A DNA stretch of 64,000 nucleotides from Bacteroidota bacterium (GTDB lineage Bacteria > Bacteroidota > Bacteroidia > Chitinophagales > Chitinophagaceae), in the NCBI GenBank assembly GCA_030706605.1, contig JAUZOE010000004.1, positions 1 to 64,000 on the forward strand, read 5' to 3'. Position numbers and translations under genes: made by a program. Position 1 is the first letter of the stretch. Every line of letters begins with the position of its first letter. This document shows positions 18,992-28,162 of this stretch, one piece after another. Below the pieces are notes generated by a model. The model was given only the letters and a program-made list of their open reading frames with translations. It made no database searches and was not told the origin of the DNA.

Positions 18992-20593
18992 ATGCAGGCT
19001 GAAGTAAATACAAAACAAATTAGTGAAATAAAAAAGCGAAGGTCATTTGCGATCATATCTCATCCGGATGCCGGTAAGACTACATTGACAGAAAAGTTTT
19101 TGCTTTTTGGCGGGGCTATTCAAACTGCCGGAGCTGTAAAAAGCAATAAAATAAAAAAACATGCCACATCCGATTTTATGGACATTGAAAGACAGCGGGG
19201 CATTTCTGTAGCCACGTCTGTGATGAGTTTTGAATATAAAGGTATTTTAGTGAATTTGCTGGATACACCGGGGCATAAAGATTTTGCTGAAGATACGTAC
19301 AGGACATTAACTGCCGTAGATAGTGTGGTTCTTGTGATAGATTGTGTGAAAGGAGTGGAAGAACAAACTAAAAGATTAATGGAAGTATGCCGTATGCGCG
19401 ATACCCCGGTAATTGTTTTTGTTAATAAACTTGACAGAGATGGCAAAAACCCTTTCGATCTTTTAGATGAAATTGAAACTGAATTAAAAATTCAACTACA
19501 TCCCCTGAGCTGGCCAATTGGTATGGGAAAGGATTTTAAAGGCGTATATAATTTATTTGACAAAGGGCTTCTTTTATTTAACCCCAATCAAAAAACTACT
19601 GAAGAAGATTTACCAATAGAAAACCTGGATGAAAAAATTGTAGATGAAAAGATAGGAGTAAAAGAGGCCAATCAACTAAGGGAAGATGTAGAATTGATTG
19701 AAGGAGTATATGGAACATTTCAACTTCAACCTTATCTCGATGGTAAAATTGCACCGGTTTTCTTTGGCAGCGCTATAAATAATTTTGGCGTAAAGGAGTT
19801 GTTGGAAACATTTATACAAATAGCGCCGCTACCTCAGCACAGAGCGGTAACAACAAGAGTAGTGGAGCCTGACGAAAATAAATTCAGCGGGTTTATTTTT
19901 AAGATTCATGCCAATCTTGATCCTCGTCATCGCGATCGGATTGCTTTTTTGAGAGTATGTGCCGGGAAGTTTGAACGTAATAAATATTTTCATCATGTAC
20001 GATTAAAAAAGAATGTCAGGTTTAGTAATCCCTACACTTTCTTAGCCAGGGATAAAGACATCATTGAATCGGCTTATCCCGGCGATGTGGTTGGTTTATT
20101 CGATACCGGAAGTTTTAAAATTGGGGACACACTTACAGAAGGTGAAGATTTTTATTTTACAGGGATTCCCTCTTTTTCTCCGGAAATATTTAAAGAAGTA
20201 GTGAATAAAGACCCTATGAAAACCAAACAACTTGAAAAAGGAGTATTACAGCTTACAGATGAAGGAGTAGCTCAACTATTCACCCAGTTTGGTGGTAATA
20301 AAAAAATAATAGGTTGTGTAGGTGAACTCCAGTTTGAAGTAATACAATATCGTTTGTTGCATGAATACAGCGCTTCCGTGCAACTCAATTCACTTCCTTA
20401 TTATAAAGCATGCTGGCTTACTTCAAAAGATCCTAAAAAATTACAGGAATTTATTAAGTTCAAATCTGGAAATATTGCTGAAGATAAAGATGGCCACTTG
20501 GTTTACCTTGCACAAAGTGAATGGTTTCTCAATACAGAGCGAACCAATAATCCCGATATTGAATTTCACTTTACCAGTGAGATTCATAAATAA
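18992..20593 (+). CDS. prfC: Peptide chain release factor 3
   Basis: RF3 is a translational GTPase that recycles RF1 and RF2 from the ribosome after peptide release. The GTPase motifs are visible: G1 HPDAGKTT (24-31), the [10 protein letters not shown] switch I region, G3 DTPGH, and G4 NKLDRD. The rest follows the RF3 layout: a beta-barrel domain 2 and a C-terminal domain with [11 protein letters not shown] and [10 protein letters not shown]. At 533 residues it is full length. The ATG at 18992 is supported by the short leader before the conserved [20 protein letters not shown] gene begins 6 bases after its stop. Confidence 0.96.
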   Translation: MQAEVNTKQISEIKKRRSFAIISHPDAGKTTLTEKFLLFGGAIQTAGAVKSNKIKKHATSDFMDIERQRGISVATSVMSFEYKGILVNLLDTPGHKDFAEDTYRTLTAVDSVVLVIDCVKGVEEQTKRLMEVCRMRDTPVIVFVNKLDRDGKNPFDLLDEIETELKIQLHPLSWPIGMGKDFKGVYNLFDKGLLLFNPNQKTTEEDLPIENLDEKIVDEKIGVKEANQLREDVELIEGVYGTFQLQPYLDGKIAPVFFGSAINNFGVKELLETFIQIAPLPQHRAVTTRVVEPDENKFSGFIFKIHANLDPRHRDRIAFLRVCAGKFERNKYFHHVRLKKNVRFSNPYTFLARDKDIIESAYPGDVVGLFDTGSFKIGDTLTEGEDFYFTGIPSFSPEIFKEVVNKDPMKTKQLEKGVLQLTDEGVAQLFTQFGGNKKIIGCVGELQFEVIQYRLLHEYSASVQLNSLPYYKACWLTSKDPKKLQEFIKFKSGNIAEDKDGHLVYLAQSEWFLNTERTNNPDIEFHFTSEIHK

Positions 20594-20599
20594 AAAATA

Positions 20600-21115
20600 A
20601 TGATATTTGAATCAGAAAGATTATACGTAGATAAATGGAAACTAAGGGATTTAAAAGCCTTGCATGAACTTTACAATGATCCAGCTATCAAGGAATTTAT
20701 ACTTCCAAATCTTACTATTGAAGAAACAAGGAGTATTTTTGAAAATCAATTAAATCTTTACAGGAGCTATTTCCCTTTTGGAAGATATTTCATTGTTGAA
20801 AAAATTACAGACCGGTTTATTGGTATCCTTTTGTTTAAAAATAATAATAAAAAGGAGGGGGTTGAAATCGGGTATTCATTAGTTAAAGATGAATGGCATA
20901 AAGGGTATGCGACAGAGATCGTAAAAGAAAGTATTAACTGGCTGTTTGAATCCGAGGGTTTTTCATCTATCTATGCAGTTACGGACTGTTATAATGAAAG
21001 TTCTAAAAATGTTTTATTGAAATGCGGTTTTCTACAGGAGAAAACATTCATCGAATATGGAAAAAAAATGAGTGTATTTGGTCTTTTAAAAAGTGATGTC
21101 TCTGTTTTTCAATAA
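20600..21115 (+). CDS. GNAT-family N-acetyltransferase (RimJ/RimL-like)
   Basis: A 171-residue single-domain acetyltransferase. The order of elements is that of the RimJ/RimL group (acetyltransf_3): ESERLYVDKWKLRDLKALHELYNDP at the N-terminus, the acetyl-CoA-binding turn VEIGYSLVKDEWHKGYATEIVKESINWLF in the middle, and the ITDCYNESSKNVL-like block (AVTDCYNESSKNVLLKCGF) near the end. Such enzymes acetylate N-terminal amino groups, ribosomal proteins or small molecules; the substrate is unknown. It begins 6 bases after prfC and is presumably co-transcribed with it. Confidence 0.85.
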   Translation: MIFESERLYVDKWKLRDLKALHELYNDPAIKEFILPNLTIEETRSIFENQLNLYRSYFPFGRYFIVEKITDRFIGILLFKNNNKKEGVEIGYSLVKDEWHKGYATEIVKESINWLFESEGFSSIYAVTDCYNESSKNVLLKCGFLQEKTFIEYGKKMSVFGLLKSDVSVFQ

Positions 21116-21208
21116 ATTTTTATAGCAAATCTTAACGGAGCAAAGTTACTCTTCCTTCTCTATTGACAATACCTCAGACAGTTTTAGTTGCATAAGTATT
21201 TCGAGCAA

Positions 21209-23350
21209 TTACTTTCTCACAAATGGTACTTTTTCTGAGTTGCCATTTATTTCAGCATTTAAATAATAAACTCCGGCAGGTGATTTTTCTACATTCAACA
21301 GAGCCTGGGTAATACCATCATTTACTGATATTCCGGTTGTAATGATCGATTTACCCGAAGCATCTGAAATTTTCAATAAAATCTTTTCAGATTTATTTGA
21401 GGTGATCTTTACATTAAGTATTGACGAAGCTGGATTTGGATAAATACTCAGACTACTTGGAATACCTTCAAAGTTCACCCCCATTATATTGCTATATACA
21501 AACCTGCCGTCAATATCGATTATTTTTAAACGATAAAAATTATCGCCCTGTAGGGGATCAGTATCAGTAAAATTATATTTGTTAAGATTAGCAGATGATT
21601 GAACAGTGATAATACCGATATCTTTAAATCCGTTGGTGCCTCTTCGTTGTACATTAAATTGTTTTGCGTTTGTTTAATTGGTAGTCGTCCATTGAAGGTT
21701 TGTGGTACTTTTTTCTGCTTTTCCGGTGAAACTTAATAGAGTAACGGGTAATGTTGAATTAGCAGCGCTTAGAAAGAAACCGCTAAAACCGGTAACTGGA
21801 AATGTTATCGCCCACCATTGATTAGCAGAATTCCAAACTACAGAAGCAGGTGTTATCAAAACCGCATTTTGATCGGCATAATTTCCCGGATCAGATGAAC
21901 CGGTAAATGATCCATGAAATTGCGTGATCCGCACATTGCCATTGTCTAATTCGCCTGTTGGTAACAATGGAAGACTGAGGCTATTGTTTGTTATATACGT
22001 ATTATAATTATCAAAATCATCCTGCGTGAAATATAATGTAACGGTAGCCTGTGCCGTTGATGCATTTGTCTCCGGTGTAATATCATAATGTCGCTGCACA
22101 TAGGGTTGGCTGTGATATGTCTGTACTAAGGTATCTATATTCACTGACACCATCACATTTCCGGTGAGTTGATCGGGTCCCACAGTAGGCTGCATTTGGG
22201 CAATCTCAAAAATGTCATCATTGATATTTATGGGAGAAGTACCTGAAATATTTTGTGTGACACTGATCCCTGAATCGGGCAATACATAATTAAAAGTAAA
22301 TTCATTGCCATATAAAGTTAAATTGGTTGCGATGGAATTGTTTATTGCAACATAATACCTGCCAGTATCTAATGGTGTAAAAGTACTGTCCCCTGCAATA
22401 GTGGCAACCAGCACGCTATCTTTATACCAACTAAATGTATTATCGCTTAATGAGCCTCCTGCCGATATTGATAATTTATTATGGTGACGGGTAATCGGTA
22501 AATTGGCTTGACCATTATATCCAAAAATCCAAGAGCTATTGGCTGAGTTGTATTGAGTAACAAGGGGTTCAATTCCGTTAAAAGTATAGGCATTATCACC
22601 AATACCAAACAAGCTTAAATTTTTAAAATTCGATAACTTGAGTGGAATAGCACCATAGAGCAAGTTCTCGCTCAAATCTAACCATTCAAGAGAATCCAAG
22701 CTATTGAAGTAGGCGGGAATTGTGTCAGTTAAGTGGTTATCAGTTAAGGCAAGATGTTTCAGTTTTTTTAAATTTTCAAGTCCTCTTGGGATTTTATTTC
22801 CTACAACACATGTTGACAAGTCCAAATAAGTTAACTGAGATAAATTTCCTATTGAGTTTGGAATAGTATCTGTAAAAAGATTTATTTCTAAAGCGAGTGT
22901 ATTTAGATTAGTAAGTTTTGTTATTGCTGTTGGAAACGGCAAATTGTAAAATACAGCTGACATTTTTAAATAAGTTAAATTAGTCAGGTTTCCGAAAGAC
23001 GCTGGCAAAGTAGCATCTGTAAGTTTATCATCAAGAAAATCTATACATGTCAATGCAGTTAAATTTCCAAAAGAAGATGGTATTTTCCCCGATCCAATCA
23101 CTCCTGTTAAATTTAAACTTACAACTCTATTATTTGTTATTCCAACTCCATACCAGTTACTTACTGGGCTACTTAAATCCCATATTGCATCTGGGTTACG
23201 CCAATGAGTTCCATCAGTACTATCATAAAAATCAACCAATGCCAAAGAGTCCTGAACATTCACCTGGGCGTGGCTTATAATTGGTCTAACCAAAAAAAAA
23301 TAATACAAAAAAGACGAGTGAAATTTTTGATTGCATAATTGAGGTTTCAA
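21209..23350 (-). pseudogene. LRR protein with T9SS type A domain, split by an in-frame stop
   Basis: A secreted leucine-rich-repeat protein. The first part (21674-23350) has a signal region, a VQDSLALVDFYDSTDGTHWR N-cap, about eight LRRs such as LTYLDLSTC and LKHLALTDNHLTD, and a beta region ending LQWTTTN. A TAA at 21674-21676 then interrupts the frame; the same frame continues with TNAKQFNVQRRGTNGFK and a type A sorting domain (SIYPNPASSILNVKITS) to 21209. In the intact protein at 466-1914 the equivalent position is Glu, so GAA to TAA is likely. The signal region has a second problem: the only start in frame is TTG at 23350, whereas ATG at 23336 would give an excellent signal peptide if the T9 run (23292-23300) had one base less. 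Confidence 0.82.
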
Positions 23351-23447
23351 CTAAGGTGATATATAATAAGAGGGGAAGATCTTCAGAAGGATGGTTAGAT
23401 AAAGTTGCAAGGTAAAAAAAATATAAAAATAATAGCCGATAATTTCT

Positions 23448-24791
23448 TTATAAATCAGAAAAACCCGTATAATTAAATGGAGAAATAGCTTTCAATTCTT
23501 TCTTTGTAGTCGCTGATATTTTTAATGAATCTATAAATTGATGAATTGTTTTTTTATCGATTGATTCTTTTCCTCTTGTAAGTTCTTTCAAAGCCTCATA
23601 AGGCTGGGGATAATTTTCTCTTCGCAAAATAGTTTGGATTGCTTCGGCTACTACCGCCCAATTATTATCTAGATCTTCTTTTAATTTTCCTTCATTTAAA
23701 ATCAATTTTGAAATTCCTTTTTCGAGAGAAACTACGGCGAGAAGGGTGTGAGCTATTGGGACACCAATGTTCCTTATCACTGTAGAATCAGTTAAATCTC
23801 TTTGCAGCCTGGATATGGGAAGTTTGGATGAAAAATGTTCCAACAGTGCATTTGCAATTCCTAAGTTTCCTTCTGCATTTTCAAAATCTATCGGATTCAC
23901 TTTATGCGGCATAGCGCTACTTCCTATTTCTCCCTTTTTTGTTTTTTGCTTAAAATAGTCCATACTGATGTAGCTCCACACATCACGGCAAAGGTCAATC
24001 AGTATAGTATTAATGCGTTTGATGTTGTCGAAATGAGCAGCTAATAAATCATAATGTTCAATTTGCGTAGTATATTGCTGGCGTTGTAGTTCCAGCTTTT
24101 CTTCCAGGAATTGATTGGCAAAGTCAACCCAGTTCACTTTGGGATAAGCTACATAATGTGCATTGAAATTACCCGTGGCTCCGCCAAATTTACCAGTAAA
24201 AGGTATATAACTAAATTGCTGGATCTGATTTTCAATTCTTTCAGCAAAAACCATTATTTCTTTTCCTAAAATAGTGGGAGATGCGGACTGGCCATGTGTC
24301 TTGGCAAGCATCGGAATGTTTTTCCATTTTTTTGCAAGTTGCACTAATTCATTTTGCAAATTAATAATGGCAGGCAAATATTCGTGCTCCATTGTATGTT
24401 TCCATAAAACAGGAATTGCCGTATTATTAATATCCTGGGAGGTTAATCCAAAATGGATCCACTCCTGTAAATTTTCTGCGCCGGCATCTTTTAGTTTTTC
24501 TTTTAAAAAATATTCAACTGCTTTTACATCATGGTTGGTAATTTTCTCAGTAGCCTTTATTTTTTTAGCATCAGCTATCGAAAATTCATCTGCTATTTTT
24601 AAAATTTGTTTTTTTAATGTAGGAGTGGTTTTGAAAAATTTCTTTTCGGCTAAAAAAAGAAAATAGGCTACTTCTACCTTTACACGGTATTTTATTAAAG
24701 CAAACTCTGAAAAATATTCATCTAAATGCTCAAGTTGGCTGCGGTACCGGCCATCAATTGGTGAAATAGCAGTAAGTGGTTGAAGTTGCAT
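23448..24791 (-). CDS. purB: Adenylosuccinate lyase
   Basis: PurB catalyses two fumarate-releasing steps in purine synthesis: SAICAR to AICAR and adenylosuccinate to AMP. The sequence starts AISPIDGRYRSQLEHLDEYFSE, which is the characteristic N-terminus of the long PurB branch, has the KTHGQSASPTILGKE block with the catalytic His, and carries the fumarase/lyase superfamily signature GSSAMPHKVNPIDFENAEGN with the catalytic Ser loop. At 447 residues it is full length. The ATG at 24791 is the clear start. Its neighbours are unrelated, so it is likely a single-gene unit. Confidence 0.96.
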   Translation of the reverse strand: MQLQPLTAISPIDGRYRSQLEHLDEYFSEFALIKYRVKVEVAYFLFLAEKKFFKTTPTLKKQILKIADEFSIADAKKIKATEKITNHDVKAVEYFLKEKLKDAGAENLQEWIHFGLTSQDINNTAIPVLWKHTMEHEYLPAIINLQNELVQLAKKWKNIPMLAKTHGQSASPTILGKEIMVFAERIENQIQQFSYIPFTGKFGGATGNFNAHYVAYPKVNWVDFANQFLEEKLELQRQQYTTQIEHYDLLAAHFDNIKRINTILIDLCRDVWSYISMDYFKQKTKKGEIGSSAMPHKVNPIDFENAEGNLGIANALLEHFSSKLPISRLQRDLTDSTVIRNIGVPIAHTLLAVVSLEKGISKLILNEGKLKEDLDNNWAVVAEAIQTILRRENYPQPYEALKELTRGKESIDKKTIHQFIDSLKISATTKKELKAISPFNYTGFSDL

Positions 24792-24852
24792 AAAAGAAAT
24801 TAAATGATTAATAGGTACATAAAAAATGAAATGTAAATCATCCTCATTGTAC

Positions 24853-24860
24853 TAAATTTG
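24853..24860 (+). promoter_or_regulatory. Probable -7 box of the mqnA operon
   Basis: TAAATTTG followed by CGGC matches the Bacteroidota TAnnTTTG consensus 22 bases before the mqnA start codon. No clear -33 element is visible. Confidence 0.4.
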
Positions 24861-24882
24861 CGGCAAAATTAAAGTAATCGGT

Positions 24883-25629
24883 TTGCAAACAAAAATAAGG
24901 GTTGGTGCAGTTAGTTATCTCAATACAAAACCTTTGATTTACGGTTTTGAAAAGGGAATGATGAAAAATGAAATTGAACTGGTAATTGATTATCCTTCAA
25001 AGATCGCTTCAATGCTTCTTGAAAACAAGATCGACGTTGGATTGGTACCCGTAGCGATAATTCCAAAAATGAAGGAATATCATATTATTTCTGATTATTG
25101 TATTGGCTGCGATGGAGAAGTAGCCAGTGTATGCCTCTTCAGCGAAGTGCCATTAGCAAAAATAGAAAAAATCTTATTGGATTATCAAAGCAGGAGTTCG
25201 GTTGCTTTATTAAAAGAGCTAATCAAAAATTATTGGAAAATAGAAGTGATTATTGAAGAAGCTTCCGAAAATTATCAATCAGGTATATCAGGAACTACCG
25301 CTGGCCTTGTAATTGGAGACAGGGCATTGCAGCAAAGAAAAATTTCTCCTTACATTTATGATCTGGGAATGGAATGGAAAAAGTATACCGGGATACCTTT
25401 TGTATTTGCCGCGTGGATTAGTAATAAAGCATTAGCCAATGATTTTATTATTGCGTTTAACAAGGCTAATTCATTTGGGTTAAATAATATTGAAGAAGTA
25501 GTAAGCAAAAATCCCTATAGCATTTTTGATTTAAAGCATTACTATACCAATTGTATAAGTTTTGATTTAAATGATGGTAAAAAAAGAGGATTGGAATTCT
25601 TTCTAAAAAAATTAAAAAATAATTTATAA
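24883..25629 (+). CDS. mqnA: Chorismate dehydratase MqnA (futalosine menaquinone pathway)
   Basis: MqnA converts chorismate to 3-enolpyruvyl-benzoate, the first step of the futalosine route to menaquinone. The protein begins KIRVGAVSYLNTKPLIYGFE, which is the signature N-terminus of the MqnA/MqnD family, and includes KIDVGLVPVAIIP and GTTAGLVIGDRALQ, with IPFVFAAWISNK near the C-terminus. At 248 residues it matches the periplasmic-binding-protein-like fold of this family but has no signal peptide. It starts with TTG at 24883. The TylF-type methyltransferase gene begins one base after its stop, so mqnA seems to lead the transcription unit of the glycan cassette. Confidence 0.9.
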   Translation: MQTKIRVGAVSYLNTKPLIYGFEKGMMKNEIELVIDYPSKIASMLLENKIDVGLVPVAIIPKMKEYHIISDYCIGCDGEVASVCLFSEVPLAKIEKILLDYQSRSSVALLKELIKNYWKIEVIIEEASENYQSGISGTTAGLVIGDRALQQRKISPYIYDLGMEWKKYTGIPFVFAAWISNKALANDFIIAFNKANSFGLNNIEEVVSKNPYSIFDLKHYYTNCISFDLNDGKKRGLEFFLKKLKNNL

Positions 25630-25630
25630 A

Positions 25631-26407
25631 ATGTCTTTTTTGCAAAGAATATTAAATAAGAATTTAATCAATTCTGAAGTCAAAAATTCTGTTCTTAATG
25701 GTCGTGGGAATCTTGATGATAATTTTCCTTCTGATTTTTCACCCACAGAAAAAGAAAACCTTGCTTTCATTAAAGGATTAACGATGACAAGCATTGAAAG
25801 GCAGGTTGTTCTATCCAGAGCTATAGATTATCTTGTAAAAAACCAGATTCAAGGTGATATTGTAGAATGTGGGGTGTGGAAAGGAGGAAGTATGATGTTA
25901 ATTGCCAAAAGATTAATGCAGTTGAAGGATAGTGATAGAAATTTATTTCTGTTTGATACTTTTGAAGGGATGTCTGCTCCCGATGAAAGAGACTTTAGTC
26001 CAATTGACAACTTAGCAGCCCAGGATCTTTTAAACAAGGAAAATAGATTAGATGGAAATAATGTTTGGTGCTATTCGTCCTTAGATGAAGTAAAATCAAA
26101 CCTAAAAAAAACCAATTATCCTGAGGGAAAACTATTCTATTTTAAAGGAAAAGTTGAAGAAACTTTACCAGAACCTATGGTAGGCCAAATTGCTTTACTT
26201 CGTTTGGATACAGATTGGTATGAGTCTACCAGGCATGAATTAGAAGTACTTTATGATAAAATAGTAACAGGTGGGATATTAATAATTGATGACTATGGTC
26301 ATTGGAGCGGATCAAAAAAAGCGGTGGACGAATTCATTGAAAAACGAAACCTGAAAATTTTTTTAAATAGAATTGATTATACCGGAAGAATTGCAATTAA
26401 ATTATAA
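25631..26407 (+). CDS. TylF/MycF-family O-methyltransferase
   Basis: A 258-residue SAM-dependent methyltransferase of the macrocin-O-methyltransferase (TylF, PF05711) family. Family motifs include MTSIERQVVLSRAIDYL, the SAM-binding GDIVECGVWKGGSMMLIAKR, LFDTFEGMSAPDERD, and LLRLDTDWYESTRHELEVLY followed by GGILIIDDYGHW, whose Asp residues form the metal site in TylF/MycF. Members methylate hydroxyl groups of sugars on antibiotics or surface polysaccharides. In this glycan cassette, O-methylation of a polysaccharide sugar is the natural guess. The start codon lies one base after the mqnA stop, implying translational coupling. Confidence 0.86.
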   Translation: MSFLQRILNKNLINSEVKNSVLNGRGNLDDNFPSDFSPTEKENLAFIKGLTMTSIERQVVLSRAIDYLVKNQIQGDIVECGVWKGGSMMLIAKRLMQLKDSDRNLFLFDTFEGMSAPDERDFSPIDNLAAQDLLNKENRLDGNNVWCYSSLDEVKSNLKKTNYPEGKLFYFKGKVEETLPEPMVGQIALLRLDTDWYESTRHELEVLYDKIVTGGILIIDDYGHWSGSKKAVDEFIEKRNLKIFLNRIDYTGRIAIKL

Positions 26408-26412
26408 CCCAG

Positions 26413-27234
26413 ATGCAAAATATTTTTAATTTTTTTTTTACGAAAGCTACCGTCGCTAAACCACATTTTGAATTTCAGGAAAAAGAGATGAACGAAATAA
26501 TCCAAAAAAATCGTCAATCTTTATCATTGATTGACAATTGGATTGATGAAAGTGCATTTAGCAAGTCATTTTTTAATTATGGTGTTCCTGATTTTATAAA
26601 AACTGACATTAACAGACAAATTAATCATTCTGCAACCTATACGGACTTGATGGTCTATTTGTCTGCCAAGCACTTTAAAAAAGTTAATTATCTAGAAATA
26701 GGCGTTTCAGTCGGAAAAAATTTTTTTCAATTGCTTGAATCACAACATAATTCCACATTCACTGGTTTTGACATTGAGGAAATAAATCCCGTAATTGAAA
26801 AACTTCTAATACTAAAGGAAAAAAAAGAATGGTCTACTCCTTCTGGTTCAATCAAAAAAACAAATTCATCACTTAAGAAATTCGATTATAAAGGAATGAA
26901 TGTAGATTATATGTGTGCAGATGTTTGGGATGAAAATAGCTGGGCAAAATTACAAGGCAACAAATTTAATCTCGTTTTCTCTGATGCGCTTCATTCTTCA
27001 AAAGCAATATTATTTGAATTTGAAATGCTGGTAAAATATGATCTGTTAGATGATAAATTTGTAATCATTTGGGATGATTTAATTGGGAAAATGAAAAAAG
27101 CATTTTTCAGGATCATAAAAAAGTATGATAAGAAATATCAAATAAAAGATATTTACCTTCTTTCAATAAATGGATGGGTAGGGGAACATGAAGGAGCGCA
27201 TACTGTAGGGGTTATTTCAAATTTTCCATTATAA
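26413..27234 (+). CDS. Class I SAM-dependent methyltransferase-like protein
   Basis: A 273-residue cytoplasmic protein of uncertain function. The clearest feature is a motif-I-like glycine loop, NYLEIGVSVGKNFFQLLES, followed by FTGFDIEEINP (acidic end of strand 2), VDYMCADVWDENSW and FNLVFSDALHSSKAILFE, which together trace a Rossmann-type methyltransferase core. The C-terminal part ends WVGEHEGAHTVGVIS. I do not recognise the subfamily, and the substrate is unknown. It lies between a TylF-type methyltransferase (5 bases upstream) and an unknown glycosyltransferase-like gene (3 bases downstream), so it most likely modifies the same surface glycan. Confidence 0.6.
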   Translation: MQNIFNFFFTKATVAKPHFEFQEKEMNEIIQKNRQSLSLIDNWIDESAFSKSFFNYGVPDFIKTDINRQINHSATYTDLMVYLSAKHFKKVNYLEIGVSVGKNFFQLLESQHNSTFTGFDIEEINPVIEKLLILKEKKEWSTPSGSIKKTNSSLKKFDYKGMNVDYMCADVWDENSWAKLQGNKFNLVFSDALHSSKAILFEFEMLVKYDLLDDKFVIIWDDLIGKMKKAFFRIIKKYDKKYQIKDIYLLSINGWVGEHEGAHTVGVISNFPL

Positions 27235-27237
27235 AAT

Positions 27238-28137
27238 ATGAAAACGGTTCTTACTACTTTATCTAATAAACTTTATAAAGAAAGTCGTTTGCGGCTAAAC
27301 GATTCTGCCTTGAAGTATAGTTTTAATGAAGTGGCCTCTTACGATTATGATGATCTTAAAGGTACCGTTTTTTTTGAAGAGAATAAAAAGTTGCTTTTGA
27401 ATCCGAAAGGCCTTGGGTATTGGATATGGAAGCCTTATATTATTTCAGAAACATTGAAAAAAGTGGCTGAAGGCGATATTGTTGTTTATTGTGATGCTGG
27501 CATTGAAATTATCAGAAACGTTGCGCCTTTGTTTGAGATTTGCGCAACGCAGCCCATTTTATTATTCGCGAATGGAACGCTTAAAAATAAGATTTGGACA
27601 AAGAGGGACGCATTTATTTTGATGAAAGCAGATAGCCGCAAATACTGGAATGGTTTGCAATGTGATGCCTCTTTTTCTGTTTTTAAAAAGTGCCCTGAAA
27701 GTACCCGATTTGTAGAAGATTGGCTCCACTACTGTTGCGATGAACGCATAGTTACTGAAAAGCAAAATGTATGTGGGGGAAAAAATTTTTGGGGATACCG
27801 GCAACATCGTTTCGATCAATCAGTATTATCGCTACTCGCCATAAAATATAATGTAACCTTGTTTCGCATGCCTTCTCAATATGGTAATCATTATAAAATG
27901 CCAGAATTTCGGGTAGTGAATGAATTTAATTGTGTAAATCAAACCAATCAGAAACAGGTAAAATATTATTCAAAAAACCCTTATTACAATTCGCCTTATT
28001 TTCAATTATTGGATCATCATCGGACTAAAATAATTTCGGAAAATTTTAATAAAAAGAATATCCCCTTTTTAAAAGCTGTTTTAATTTCAGGAAAACGAAG
28101 ATGGGGTAAAATTGTACGTTTAATTACCCGTACCTGA
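27238..28137 (+). CDS. Uncharacterised glycosyltransferase-like protein
   Basis: A 299-residue protein that I cannot assign to a named family. Visible landmarks are a GYWIWKPYIISETLKKV block, followed by GDIVVYCDAGIEI, where the CDAG looks like the DxD-type acidic motif of GT-A glycosyltransferases, and then QPILLFANGTLKNKIWTKRDAF, KYWNGLQCDASFSVFKK, and HRFDQSVLSLLAIKYN. There is no signal peptide or membrane helix. The pattern of a donor-site motif followed by a DQSVLSLL-type helix is seen in several nucleotide-sugar transferases. It starts 3 bases after the methyltransferase-like gene and precedes a GT2 gene. Function is inferred from these motifs and context only. Confidence 0.5.
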   Translation: MKTVLTTLSNKLYKESRLRLNDSALKYSFNEVASYDYDDLKGTVFFEENKKLLLNPKGLGYWIWKPYIISETLKKVAEGDIVVYCDAGIEIIRNVAPLFEICATQPILLFANGTLKNKIWTKRDAFILMKADSRKYWNGLQCDASFSVFKKCPESTRFVEDWLHYCCDERIVTEKQNVCGGKNFWGYRQHRFDQSVLSLLAIKYNVTLFRMPSQYGNHYKMPEFRVVNEFNCVNQTNQKQVKYYSKNPYYNSPYFQLLDHHRTKIISENFNKKNIPFLKAVLISGKRRWGKIVRLITRT

Positions 28138-28162
28138 TTTTGTACTTAATTTTTAAAAAATA

